Of a stretch of DNA of 53,407 nucleotides, positions 46,349 to 53,407 are shown in pieces. The stretch comes from Spirochaetia bacterium UBA6919 (GTDB lineage: Bacteria > Spirochaetota > UBA6919). Numbering within the stretch: position 1 is the stretch's first letter; the number at the start of each line of letters is the position of its first letter. A program made the translations under genes and the position numbers. The DNA lies in contig DKAT01000036.1 of assembly GCA_002450905.1 (NCBI GenBank), positions 1 through 53,407 on the forward strand, read 5' to 3'. The notes beneath the pieces were generated by a model. That model was not told the origin of the DNA and ran no database searches. It saw only the letters and a list, made by a program, of their open reading frames with translations.

Positions 46349-47066
46349 TATCACTTGAACTATAAGAAATCGATTGTAAATCATCGTATAATATTTTTGC
46401 AATGAAACCAATTATCAGAAATATACATCCCAATGTAGAAAACAAGAATCCAAATTTAATATTTACATCTTTGTATATAAATATTACCAGGATCATTAAG
46501 AAATAGATAAAGGAAGATATAGAAATATTTAAACCATGATAAGAAGCAATATGACTTCGTTCTTCTTTATTTTTAGTGAACTTAGGAAAATATTTAAAAA
46601 AAAGTAGATTCGTACCAAGCAGTATAATCCCCAGTATACTCGCTATAAAACTTTTTACAGGCATCATGTAGAACATAAAATAGATATAGAGATTTATTCC
46701 AAGTCCGATCATATTGATTATCATAAATAGGTAATATTTAATATTATCTGTGATATTCATTAATTCAGGTTTAACGTCTTTTCCCGGCGGCATTAAAATA
46801 TTTTCTAATATGATAAATATCACTTGAAATATTATAAATGTATACGGATAAAGAATAAGAAACAGTGAAAGGAATTGTACACCTCTTATTTTATAGAATC
46901 GAAATGCAAGTTCATCAAAAGATATGACAGGAAAGAACATCTCAGAATCGCTTAATTGTACATGAGGTGTCACAAAAGAATAGAAGACCATTAACACACC
47001 AACACTGAGTATAGTAATGGAATATATAGGTGATTTCGTTAAAAATTGTTTAATTTTGTAGAACAT
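46329..47066 (-). CDS. Uncharacterised multi-pass membrane protein
   Basis: The product is 245 residues. I do not recognise a family. About six or seven hydrophobic spans are visible, beginning SPIYSITILSVGVLMVFYSF, then FLSLFLILYPYTFIIFQVIFII, and ending FGFLFSTLGCIFLIIGFIAKIL. The C-terminus is short and polar (SYSSSDTNHSNA). The start is the ATG at 47066, eight bases after AAAGG; an upstream in-frame ATG at 47111 would add 15 residues and has no site. It overlaps the 3' end of the GH57 gene by 20 bp and is divergent from the FliK-like cluster. No residue suggests transport or catalysis. Confidence 0.55.
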   Translation of the reverse strand: MFYKIKQFLTKSPIYSITILSVGVLMVFYSFVTPHVQLSDSEMFFPVISFDELAFRFYKIRGVQFLSLFLILYPYTFIIFQVIFIILENILMPPGKDVKPELMNITDNIKYYLFMIINMIGLGINLYIYFMFYMMPVKSFIASILGIILLGTNLLFFKYFPKFTKNKEERSHIASYHGLNISISSFIYFLMILVIFIYKDVNIKFGFLFSTLGCIFLIIGFIAKILYDDLQSISYSSSDTNHSNA

Positions 47067-47324
47067 TAAAAAAACCTTTAAAAATATCCATTCAATATAA
47101 TGAATTCTCATTGAATGATAAAGATATTTAGTTATCGTTTTGGGAAATCAAAATCATAATACCATGAAATATTTTTTTCTAACTAGAAAATTGATTTCGT
47201 CGATAGAATTCTTAATTGATTTACGCTTTACAAAGGACGTAAACTTTATTGAAATGGAATTCATATTTGGGAGAGGTTCTATAAACTATAAAGGATCTCT
47301 CCCCATTATTAGCTATGGAAAGCA

Positions 47325-48491
47325 ATGGAAATTAGTAGAGATCTAATATCAATTAGTCCAAATCAGATTCAGAGGAATTTCCCACACAAAGTAGGAGAAC
47401 TCGTCAGGGGTGAAATCCTCTCCAAACTTCCCGATGGATATTATTTAATCCTCATAGCTGGAAGAGAACTGAAAGCAAAATCCCCCATTGATCTGAAAGG
47501 AAAGCACTTATTTAAAGTCATAGAAAATAATAATCAACTCATTCTAAAACTCATTCAGCAAACCAAGTCGGATACTAATGTAAGCCACACCCTAAATCAA
47601 TTTTCTTCACTAAATAATTATAAAAATGATCCTCTACTTATAGAAATTGCTCAAAATTACCTAAAATATAATCAAATCCTTAATGAAAATGAATTACTAC
47701 TGATCTTCCGCTTTCTCAAAAATCAAAAGAAAAACCAAAATACCCGATTCATAGATACAATCATGATGATGAAATCCAAAGGGATTAAAATTACTACTCA
47801 AAGACTGAATCAATGGCTTCAATTCGATGAAAATATATCCCAGCTTGAGAATGAAATATCACGGCTTCTAAAAAATGAAAATAACAAACAATTACTGGAG
47901 TTCTTGAAAGATAAATATCTTATCCCCCTTAATTCGAATAATTTAAAACATCTCATTCACAATTTCCTCTCCAGAATGAATTATATAAAAAACTTTTCTC
48001 AACCTGGAACGAATATCAATTTTTCTGGTGAAAAAAACATTTTTATTATGGATCTATTAAAATTCATGTCCAATATCGAAGATAATAAATTACTAAAAAA
48101 AATATTACATCAATATCAGGGGGACAAAGAAAGTTCATTACGATCAGATGGAAACAAAGATATGTATTTCTTCTCCTTTCCACTAATTATTGATGAGGAC
48201 GAGATTCGATATTTCAAATTAAAGGTGATGATCCCTGATAAATCTAAAGAAGAATTTGTATTTTATTTTGATATAGATTTACCTAATTTAAATAGTATAA
48301 GAGGATTGTGTACAGTATTCAATGATCAATTAGATATATCCCTATTCACACAAACAAAAGAAATTAGTGATTACTTAAATAAATATTTCAAAGAGTTTTA
48401 TAAAGATAACGAGATCCCAATTACAAAATGGAATGTTCAGATTACTCAAGAAAATCACCCCATACTGTTGATACAGAGAGACATAACATGA
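47325..48491 (+). CDS. FliK-like (hook-length-control-type) protein
   Basis: The product is 388 residues. Near residue 25 lies VGELVRGEILSKLPDGYYLILIAGRELKAKS, the small beta motif that opens many FliK-like/YlqG proteins. The middle is helical and low in similarity. The C-terminal half has strands (FKLKVMIPDKSKEEFVFYFDIDLPNL, then LDISLFTQTKEISDYL) laid out as in the FliK C-terminal core. FliK proteins gauge hook length and signal FlhB. GGAAAG precedes the ATG. The stop overlaps the ATG of the next gene, an FlhB-C-terminal-domain protein, so the pair is coupled. The equivalent pair in Bacillus is ylqG-ylqH. The assignment is by arrangement and context. Confidence 0.6.
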   Translation: MEISRDLISISPNQIQRNFPHKVGELVRGEILSKLPDGYYLILIAGRELKAKSPIDLKGKHLFKVIENNNQLILKLIQQTKSDTNVSHTLNQFSSLNNYKNDPLLIEIAQNYLKYNQILNENELLLIFRFLKNQKKNQNTRFIDTIMMMKSKGIKITTQRLNQWLQFDENISQLENEISRLLKNENNKQLLEFLKDKYLIPLNSNNLKHLIHNFLSRMNYIKNFSQPGTNINFSGEKNIFIMDLLKFMSNIEDNKLLKKILHQYQGDKESSLRSDGNKDMYFFSFPLIIDEDEIRYFKLKVMIPDKSKEEFVFYFDIDLPNLNSIRGLCTVFNDQLDISLFTQTKEISDYLNKYFKEFYKDNEIPITKWNVQITQENHPILLIQRDIT

Positions 48492-48796
48492 ATACTTCTG
48501 AGAACAGGAATGAGGATGACAATAAAATAAAAAAGGCAGTATCACTTAGATATACAGAAAATGATAACGCTCCAAAGATTACTGCTAAAGGAATAAATTA
48601 CATTGCCGAACAAATACTTCAATTGGCAAAGGAAAATGATATTCCTATTCATAAGGACGAAGCTCTGGTCAATGTTTTATATGCTATGGAAATTGGATAT
48701 GAAATACCAGAAATACTTTATAAAGCTATCGCTGAACTATTAGCGTTTTTATATATAGCTAATTCACAATACCCTGTTAGAAAAGGAGGATGGTGA
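48488..48796 (+). CDS. FlhB-C-terminal-domain-like protein (FlhX/YlqH type)
   Basis: The product is 102 residues. It lacks the membrane part of FlhB and keeps only the cytoplasmic switch domain: KKAVSLRYTENDNAPKITAKG (the strand before the cleavage loop; NDNAP replaces NPTH), then AEQILQLAKENDIPIHKDEALVNVLYAM and IPEILYKAIAELLAFLY. FlhB-like stand-alone proteins can substitute for or modulate FlhB in flagellar export. The ATG at 48488 sits in ATGA with the preceding stop, so the pair is coupled; an earlier in-frame start at 48428 lies inside the previous gene. The Asn-Pro autocleavage motif is not present. It overlaps YraN by 7 bp. Confidence 0.8.
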   Translation: MNTSENRNEDDNKIKKAVSLRYTENDNAPKITAKGINYIAEQILQLAKENDIPIHKDEALVNVLYAMEIGYEIPEILYKAIAELLAFLYIANSQYPVRKGGW

Positions 48797-49152
48797 GTAA
48801 TAATAAAAAAAAAGGTCTGCAAGGCGAAGAAATTGCTATTAAATATCTTGAATCTTTGAACCATAAAATAATTCAAAGAAACTTTCGTTCCCCTCATGGA
48901 GAAATAGATATCATTACCCTCCATGAAAATTGCCTTGTCTTTGTAGAAGTTAAACTTAGAATGAATAATGCCTTTGGTGACGTTCTGGAACAAATTACCA
49001 ATAAAAAAAAAGAGCATATCATTCATACAGCAGAACACTATATTCAAAATCAGTCAATATCTATAAAGGATTGTAGGTTTGACGTTGTTACAATTGTATT
49101 TGCAGGTGGATCACATAAGATCGACCATATAGAAAATGCTTTTGGCACTTAG
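48790..49152 (+). CDS. yraN: YraN/UPF0102 family nuclease-fold protein
   Basis: The product is 120 residues. The family signatures are GLQGEEIAIKYLESLNHKI, RSPHGEIDIITLHENCLVFVEVKLR (an Endonuclease/Holliday-junction-resolvase-like active site with E, D and ExK), and FDVVTIVF near the end. Bacterial YraN proteins are conserved, with a PD-(D/E)xK fold and a proposed nuclease role in DNA processing. The gene overlaps the FlhB-like gene by 7 bp (ATGGTGA) and has a GGAGG site just upstream in the preceding coding sequence. Its place after FlhB-like genes is common in spirochaetes and firmicutes. Confidence 0.9.
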   Translation: MVSNNKKKGLQGEEIAIKYLESLNHKIIQRNFRSPHGEIDIITLHENCLVFVEVKLRMNNAFGDVLEQITNKKKEHIIHTAEHYIQNQSISIKDCRFDVVTIVFAGGSHKIDHIENAFGT

Positions 49153-49188
49153 ATAAACGGATTTTATCACTGGTAAAAGGATTTTAAA

Positions 49189-49329
49189 GTGGATAGTAAA
49201 GAAGAAAAGATGATGGAAAAAGGATTTTCCCGTCTGGATGAATTGAAAATTAAAATTGAAGACAAAAAATATGTAGATTACGCTGTCAATCGAATGGCAA
49301 ATGACATTTGCGAAGCGTTCTTTAGATAA
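49189..49329 (+). CDS. Small conserved-looking protein downstream of yraN
   Basis: The product is 46 residues from a GTG eight bases after AAAGGA. It is soluble and charged, with EKGFSRLDELKIKIEDKKYV near the start and YAVNRMANDICEAFF at the end. The composition is that of a real helical protein rather than chance sequence: no low complexity, balanced charge, good codon use. It is 36 bp after the yraN stop and likely cotranscribed. I recall similar short frames after yraN in spirochaetes but cannot confirm. Function unknown. Confidence 0.5.
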   Translation: MDSKEEKMMEKGFSRLDELKIKIEDKKYVDYAVNRMANDICEAFFR

Positions 49330-49425
49330 TATTTTCATCTGAAATGATTTATATTAGTATACCCCTATGATAATTTATTCTAAGGTTATATTATTTTAAT
49401 TATTATTTCATCCATATAAAATTAA

Positions 49426-49469
49426 TCCTTTCAGTATTCAACAATTGACGGGAAGTTGAATTGAAAGGA
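49426..49469 (+). other. Two-part stem-loop upstream of the GlcD-type gene
   Basis: TCCTTTCA (49426-49433) pairs with TGAAAGGA (49462-49469), and inside it TTCAAC (49437-49442) pairs with GTTGAA (49455-49460), with a small asymmetric bulge and a 12-base loop AATTGACGGGAA. There is no T-run, so it is not a terminator. It lies 75 bp before the ATG at 49545. It may be a regulatory leader structure or the remnant of a palindromic element. Confidence 0.45.
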
Positions 49470-49544
49470 AGAACTATAAAAAATTGTTATGTCACAATTC
49501 TCTACTTTCAATTTGTAACTATTTTAGTATATTTTAATTAAATT

Positions 49545-50918
49545 ATGCTAGATAAAAATATTTCACAACTCATCGATATTTTAAACCCAGATCATTTTAC
49601 AATAAATAAAACAGATCTGATATCCGTCTCACACGACGAATCTTCATTAGACGGTGTTATCCCTGAACTCCTAATCTATCCAGAAACCTCACAAGAAATA
49701 TCAAATATCATAAAATTCTGCTATAAAAATGAAATTAAAATCACTACCAGAGGAGCAGGAACAAGTCTCGAAGGAAACTCCATCCCCGTGAAAGGCGGTA
49801 TAGTCCTTGATTTGAGCAAGATGAAGCAAATCATTGAACTACGTGAAAATGACCTCCAAATATCGATACAACCCGGTATTATTTATAAAGAATTAAATGA
49901 TTTTTTAAAACCCTATGGACTATTTTTCCCACCCTCTCCTGGAGGTAGTTCAGATATCGCAACAATCGGCGGAATGGTTTCTACAAATGCCAGTGGTATA
50001 TATTCTGTAAAATATGGCGGAACTCGGGATTATGTTCTTAAATTAAAAATAATTACAGGAACAGGTGAAGTCATTGATATTGGAAATCATTGTGTAAAAA
50101 GCTCTTCAGGATATCATCTCGTCGGATTGTTGTGTGGATCAGAAGGGACTCTTGGTATAATCACAGAAATCACATTAAAATTAAAGGGATTGCCAGAAAA
50201 CTATAAAAAAATCGCATACTCCTTTCCTGAAGAAAATAAAGCCGTCTCAGCAATCACCGAAATGATAAAATACGGTCTGGATATCTCCGCTGTAGAATAC
50301 CTCGATAGACACTGCATCTCCGCCCTAAATAATTTAAAATCCTATGGTCTGGAGGAAAATCCGGTTATATTCCTGGAACTACAGGGATCAGAAGAATCCA
50401 TCGAAAGTACTTTATCTTATATAAATACCATCTGTAATGATTATAATGCAAAAGAATTAATCCTCAAGAATAACCAAAACCCCTGGGAAATCCGTCACCA
50501 CACGACAACTTCTATTAAACTTCTGAAAAAAGATCATACCATTATAAGAAATGACATAGCTTTCCCCATTTCAAAATTATCAATTCTCGTTGAAAAATGT
50601 TATGACCTTGCAAAAGAATACAATCTTCTTGTACATACCTTTGGTCACGTTGGACTTGGAATTCTCCACGTACTCATTTTAGCTGATAAGAACAATAAAA
50701 CAGACTGGAATAACGCACAAAAGATGAATGAAACAATTATAGAATACGCTATAAATCTTAATGGAAGCACCTCAGGTGAACATGGAATCGGTATATCTTT
50801 AAAAAAGTTTATGGAAAAAGAACACGGCAAAGCACTTGATCTCATGATAGGTATAAAAAAGGTCTTTGATCCCAAAAATATCTTAAATCCAGATAAAATA
50901 TTTCCAAATCAAAATTAA
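49545..50918 (+). CDS. FAD-linked oxidase of the GlcD/D-lactate dehydrogenase family
   Basis: The product is 457 residues, the normal size. The FAD-binding PCMH domain has the segment ITTRGAGTSLEGNSIPVKG (about residues 66-84), GGMVSTNASGIYSVKYGGTRDYV, and GSEGTLGIITEITL. The C-terminal cap carries FGHVGLGILHVLIL, GSTSGEHGIGISLKKFM and FDPKNILNPDKIF, all diagnostic of the vanillyl-alcohol/GlcD flavoprotein group. It oxidises a 2-hydroxyacid such as D-lactate or glycolate. GlcE and the iron-sulphur subunit GlcF are not adjacent, so a single-subunit D-lactate dehydrogenase is more likely. The ATG has no clear ribosome-binding site. A stem-loop lies upstream. Confidence 0.9.
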   Translation: MLDKNISQLIDILNPDHFTINKTDLISVSHDESSLDGVIPELLIYPETSQEISNIIKFCYKNEIKITTRGAGTSLEGNSIPVKGGIVLDLSKMKQIIELRENDLQISIQPGIIYKELNDFLKPYGLFFPPSPGGSSDIATIGGMVSTNASGIYSVKYGGTRDYVLKLKIITGTGEVIDIGNHCVKSSSGYHLVGLLCGSEGTLGIITEITLKLKGLPENYKKIAYSFPEENKAVSAITEMIKYGLDISAVEYLDRHCISALNNLKSYGLEENPVIFLELQGSEESIESTLSYINTICNDYNAKELILKNNQNPWEIRHHTTTSIKLLKKDHTIIRNDIAFPISKLSILVEKCYDLAKEYNLLVHTFGHVGLGILHVLILADKNNKTDWNNAQKMNETIIEYAINLNGSTSGEHGIGISLKKFMEKEHGKALDLMIGIKKVFDPKNILNPDKIFPNQN

Positions 50919-50922
50919 AAAA

Positions 50923-51243
50923 TTACATATACCTCTTAATCCTCTCATCTATTAAAGATTTCTGGAGTGCTCCAATAATTTGATCTACCCGTTCCCCATC
51001 TTTATATAAACATATATTCGGAACACTTGTAATACCACATCGTTCCGTACAGATTGGATTCTTATCGATATCAAGTTTCACAATCTTAACCAACTCATCA
51101 TATTCCGTCGATAATTCAACCAAAATAGGTTCTACCATAGAACACGGACCACTCCACTCCGCCCAGAAATGAACAAGAGTCAATAAGTTACATTGTAAAA
51201 CTTCCTCATCAAAGCTTTGATCACTTATTTCATATATTTTCAT
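50923..51243 (-). CDS. Thioredoxin-like protein with a single active-site cysteine
   Basis: The product is 106 residues, the normal thioredoxin length. The fold is intact: LTLVHFWAEW, LVKIVKLDID, the cis-proline segment ITSVPNICLY, and GALQKSLIDERI. The active site reads WSGPC (S31-G-P-C34) instead of WCGPC, so the attacking N-terminal cysteine is a serine. Such a protein cannot do the usual dithiol exchange alone; it might trap substrates, act as a chaperone, or use C34 or other cysteines (C18, C62, C66). It converges on the GlcD-type gene with four bases between stops. Confidence 0.85.
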   Translation of the reverse strand: MKIYEISDQSFDEEVLQCNLLTLVHFWAEWSGPCSMVEPILVELSTEYDELVKIVKLDIDKNPICTERCGITSVPNICLYKDGERVDQIIGALQKSLIDERIKRYM

Positions 51244-51395
51244 AACTTATACTCAACAATATATATAATCCATTAATTAATAAAAAATTATAATTAATCT
51301 TATATAACTCATAAATATATCAAATCAATTTCATTATACAAAATCATTTTTCCTGATAATAAGATTTTAATAAAATAATTTTATCCCCAAAAAAC

Positions 51396-51477
51396 TTTTT
51401 CTATAACAATTTCTCAATAATTACCCCTATAAAATATTTTTCTATACAGTTTTTTCAATATACATCCGAATATCAAA
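51396..51477 (+). repeat. Imperfect tandem repeat upstream of flgF
   Basis: Two roughly 41-bp units start at 51396 and 51437, both with TTTTTCTATA, then a CA-containing step, TCAATA and a pyrimidine run. They end about 57 bp before the flgF ATG. They may be two binding sites for one regulator or simple duplication. Confidence 0.4.
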
Positions 51478-51533
51478 ATATTATCTGGAAATCATTTGTT
51501 CGATAATAATTTATTCTAAAATAAGAGGTATCT

Positions 51534-52388
51534 ATGGTTAGAGGATTATATACAGGAACCAGTGGAATGCTAAGTCAATGGCATCATATAAATACCGTGT
51601 CAAATAACCTTGCGAATATCAACACTCCTGCGTACAAAAGAGATACCGCACTATTTAAATCTTTTCCCGAAATGCTGTTAAGACGTTTGGATGACAATGG
51701 TGTTGTCAAAGTTCCACTGGGATCATTCGATGTAGCTCCATTCATTGGAAAAGTAGGGACAGGTGTAGAGTTAAATAAGGTACAAACCCGATTTGAACAG
51801 GGTAGCTTAAGAAATACAGGAAATGATTTTGATCTTGCCCTTGTAGGAGAAGGATTTCTTGTTGTTAACACTCCATATGGGGAAAGATATACACGAAATG
51901 GTAGTTTTATGATAGATAAAAATGGCTACCTGGTTACCAAAGATGGTTTCCGTGTTCAGGGCGAAAATGGAGATATCCGCATCAAAGCAAACAATTTCAA
52001 GATCAATGAGTACGGTGATATCAATGAAAACGCCGAATACAATAAAAATGACCTTGGACGCTTCACTGACACGAATGAAAACGAATGGAAAAAACCAGTT
52101 CTTAATGATAAACTGAGAATAGTCCGTTTCTACGATGAAAGACAGCTACTCAAAGCAGGAAATAGCTTCTATCAAGCCACAAAATACTCTGGTGAAGCAA
52201 AAGACATGCCTGTTGGAAAGGGAAGAGCCCAAGTACTACAGGGATATATTGAAACATCAAATGTAAATCCCATATTAGAAATGACAAAAATGATTGAAAT
52301 ACACAGAAGTTACGAAGCAAATCAAAAAGTCGTTACAGCAAATGACCAGATGCTTCAAAAGGCTATTTCAGATATACCTAAAGCATAA
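51534..52388 (+). CDS. flgF: Flagellar proximal-rod protein FlgF
   Basis: The product is 284 residues. The rod/hook N-terminal signature is VRGLYTGTSGMLSQWHHINTVSNNLANINTPAYKRD. The central region has FDLALVGEGFLVVNTPYGERYTRNGSF, and the C-terminal signature is GYIETSNVNPILEMTKMIEIHRSYEANQKVV. It forms part of the periplasmic rod linking the motor to the hook. It ends 26 bp before flgG in the usual order. An AGAGG site precedes the ATG. No sigma-28 promoter was found with confidence. In spirochaetes the filament is periplasmic, so the rod need not cross an LP ring. Confidence 0.9.
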   Translation: MVRGLYTGTSGMLSQWHHINTVSNNLANINTPAYKRDTALFKSFPEMLLRRLDDNGVVKVPLGSFDVAPFIGKVGTGVELNKVQTRFEQGSLRNTGNDFDLALVGEGFLVVNTPYGERYTRNGSFMIDKNGYLVTKDGFRVQGENGDIRIKANNFKINEYGDINENAEYNKNDLGRFTDTNENEWKKPVLNDKLRIVRFYDERQLLKAGNSFYQATKYSGEAKDMPVGKGRAQVLQGYIETSNVNPILEMTKMIEIHRSYEANQKVVTANDQMLQKAISDIPKA

Positions 52389-52414
52389 TTATATAATTCG
52401 GAGGAAATAATTTT

Positions 52415-53218
52415 ATGATGAGATCATTATGGACAGCCGCAAGCGGAATGACAGCACAGCAATTCAATATTGATACTGTAGCAAACAATCTTTCAAATGT
52501 AAATACAGTCGGATTTAAAAAAGCCCGAGCCGATTTCGAAGACCTGATTTATCAAACCCTTCGCCTCCCAGGCACTTCATCCTCAATAAATACTGAATAT
52601 CCAACGGGTGTTCAGGCAGGTCTTGGTGTAAAAACTGCATCCACACAAAAAATGTATACTCAGGGTACCCCACAGAAAACAGAAAATAAACTTGATCTAA
52701 CAATTATGGGAGAAGGCTTCTTTAAGGTGCGACTCAGCGATGGAACTTTCGCATTCACAAGAAATGGATCCTTCAAAATTGATGCCAATGGTGATCTAGT
52801 AACCTCAGAAGGATATTTTTTAGAACCACCTATCCGTTTTGATTTGGATGTCCTTCAGAATTCAATCTCAATATCCGAAACTGGACAAGTATCATATAAA
52901 ACAGGGGTCATGCCACCAGACGGGCAACCAAAAGTAGCAGGATCGATTAAACTCTATAGATTTGTAAATCCGACAGGTCTTAAAAATATCGGTAAAAATC
53001 TTGTAAAAGAAACTACTGCAAGTGGACAAGAGTTCGAAGGCAGTGCAAGCTCCAAGGGATTTGGTAAACTCCTCCAGGGATTTGTAGAAATGTCAAATGT
53101 TCAAATCGTTGAAGAGATGGTTAATATGATTGTTGCTCAAAGGGCATATGAATTTAATTCAAAAGCAATTCAAACCTCTGATTCGATGTTATCCACAGCT
53201 GTAGGTTTAAAAAGATAA
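52415..53218 (+). CDS. flgG: Flagellar distal-rod protein FlgG
   Basis: The product is 267 residues. The signature ANNLSNVNTVGFKKARADFEDL at the N-terminus includes the flagella basal body rod motif, then GEGFFKVRLSDGTFAFTRNGSF, and the C-terminal QGFVEMSNVQIVEEMVNMIVAQRAYEFNSKA are all typical of FlgG. Its YQTLR stretch after the signature is the FlgG-specific insertion that sets rod stiffness. It builds the distal rod on FlgF. GGAGG lies upstream of the ATG (52415; the next ATG at 52418 is also possible). The next gene downstream would usually be flgA, which may start at 53378. Confidence 0.95.
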   Translation: MMRSLWTAASGMTAQQFNIDTVANNLSNVNTVGFKKARADFEDLIYQTLRLPGTSSSINTEYPTGVQAGLGVKTASTQKMYTQGTPQKTENKLDLTIMGEGFFKVRLSDGTFAFTRNGSFKIDANGDLVTSEGYFLEPPIRFDLDVLQNSISISETGQVSYKTGVMPPDGQPKVAGSIKLYRFVNPTGLKNIGKNLVKETTASGQEFEGSASSKGFGKLLQGFVEMSNVQIVEEMVNMIVAQRAYEFNSKAIQTSDSMLSTAVGLKR

Positions 53219-53377
53219 TTTCATATCATAATATTAATTAGCGGTAGATATAAATTATTTACCCTAATTAATAATATTTATCTCCATAACTCCAAATTAC
53301 AGATCCCGCTTGAAAATTGCAAACTAATTATTCAGATAAAATTGATTCTCTTTAAAAAAATTATTATTTTAAATACT

Positions 53378-53407
53378 ATGTTCAGATATAAATCCATCTT
53401 AGCTACA
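53378..53407 (+). CDS. Possible start of the next gene, cut by the window end
   Basis: An ATG opens a frame of ten codons (MFRYKSILAT) running to the window edge. In many spirochaetes flgA follows flgG, and this N-terminus could start a signal peptide. There is no ribosome-binding site, so support is weak. Confidence 0.2.
   Translation, partial: MFRYKSILAT

Noticed and set aside
47140..47346. 68-codon open frame before the FliK-like gene
   Set aside because: TTG start (an inner ATG gives 60 codons), no ribosome-binding site, overlaps the 5' end of the FliK-like gene, no protein pattern recognised.
51499..51506. TTCGATAA as a possible sigma-28 -10 element for flgF
   Set aside because: No TAAA box at the required distance upstream; support too weak.
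1..53407. CRISPR array, prophage, insertion sequence or integrase
   Set aside because: No regularly spaced repeats, transposase, integrase or phage structural gene was seen anywhere in the window.

Overview
The window is AT-rich (about 30% G+C by eye) DNA from a Gram-negative-type bacterium, most likely a member of the Spirochaetota. Supporting this are outer-membrane barrel-like proteins, lipoproteins with a loose spirochaete-style lipobox, a flgF-flgG rod pair, a FliK-like/FlhB-like/YraN cluster, a probable PUR-domain (BpuR-like) nucleic-acid-binding protein, and an ATP/ADP-translocase-like transporter fused to HEAT-type repeats and a cyclic-nucleotide-binding domain. The phylum is an inference from gene content; no rRNA or tRNA gene was found.

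Layout. 0.5-3.4 kb: a barrel-like outer-membrane protein and a GT39-type membrane glycosyltransferase. 3.9-10.4 kb: a PilZ protein, then a minus-strand run of an uncharacterised 420-residue protein, a PrkA-family AAA+ protein, an HDOD protein, a PUR-like protein and a DHH phosphoesterase. 10.7-17.7 kb: purA, a FecR-like protein overlapping a VWA/FHA-like membrane protein, an AGCS amino-acid symporter, a Sir2 protein and a porin-like protein. 17.7-19.7 kb: a methyltransferase and a POT peptide transporter. 19.7-20.9 kb: the most accessory-looking part, with REP-like palindrome remnants followed by three tandem, partly decayed copies of a small gene. 21-30 kb: the transporter-HEAT-cNMP fusion, an LPP20-like lipoprotein, a VWA/coiled-coil lipoprotein, a basic coiled-coil protein, a carboxymuconolactone-decarboxylase/Rieske fusion and an acidic-tailed secreted protein. 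30-34 kb: gcvPA and sucC, each without its partner subunit gene next to it, and a lone OppB-type permease. 34-39.4 kb: a secreted protein with a degenerate VWA domain, then hisI, a methyltransferase and a metallo-beta-lactamase protein with twin cNMP domains. 39.9-46.3 kb: a very divergent class A penicillin-binding protein, a polyprenyl-phosphate glycosyltransferase and a GH57 glucan-branching-type enzyme. 46.3-53.2 kb: a membrane protein, the FliK-like/FlhB-like/YraN cluster with a 46-codon gene after it, a GlcD-type flavoprotein, a one-cysteine thioredoxin and flgF-flgG.

How it fits together. Nucleotide second messengers recur: PilZ (c-di-GMP), three cNMP domains in two proteins, a DHH phosphoesterase and HDOD. 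Envelope proteins with VWA domains also recur (three genes), mostly beside FecR-like, lipoprotein or coiled-coil partners. Metabolic genes are scattered singly, as is common in spirochaetes. The strongest candidates for something undescribed are the PrkA-like ATPase with its unknown partner, the decaying three-copy small gene family, and several strong stem-loops in intergenic DNA that match no RNA family I know.
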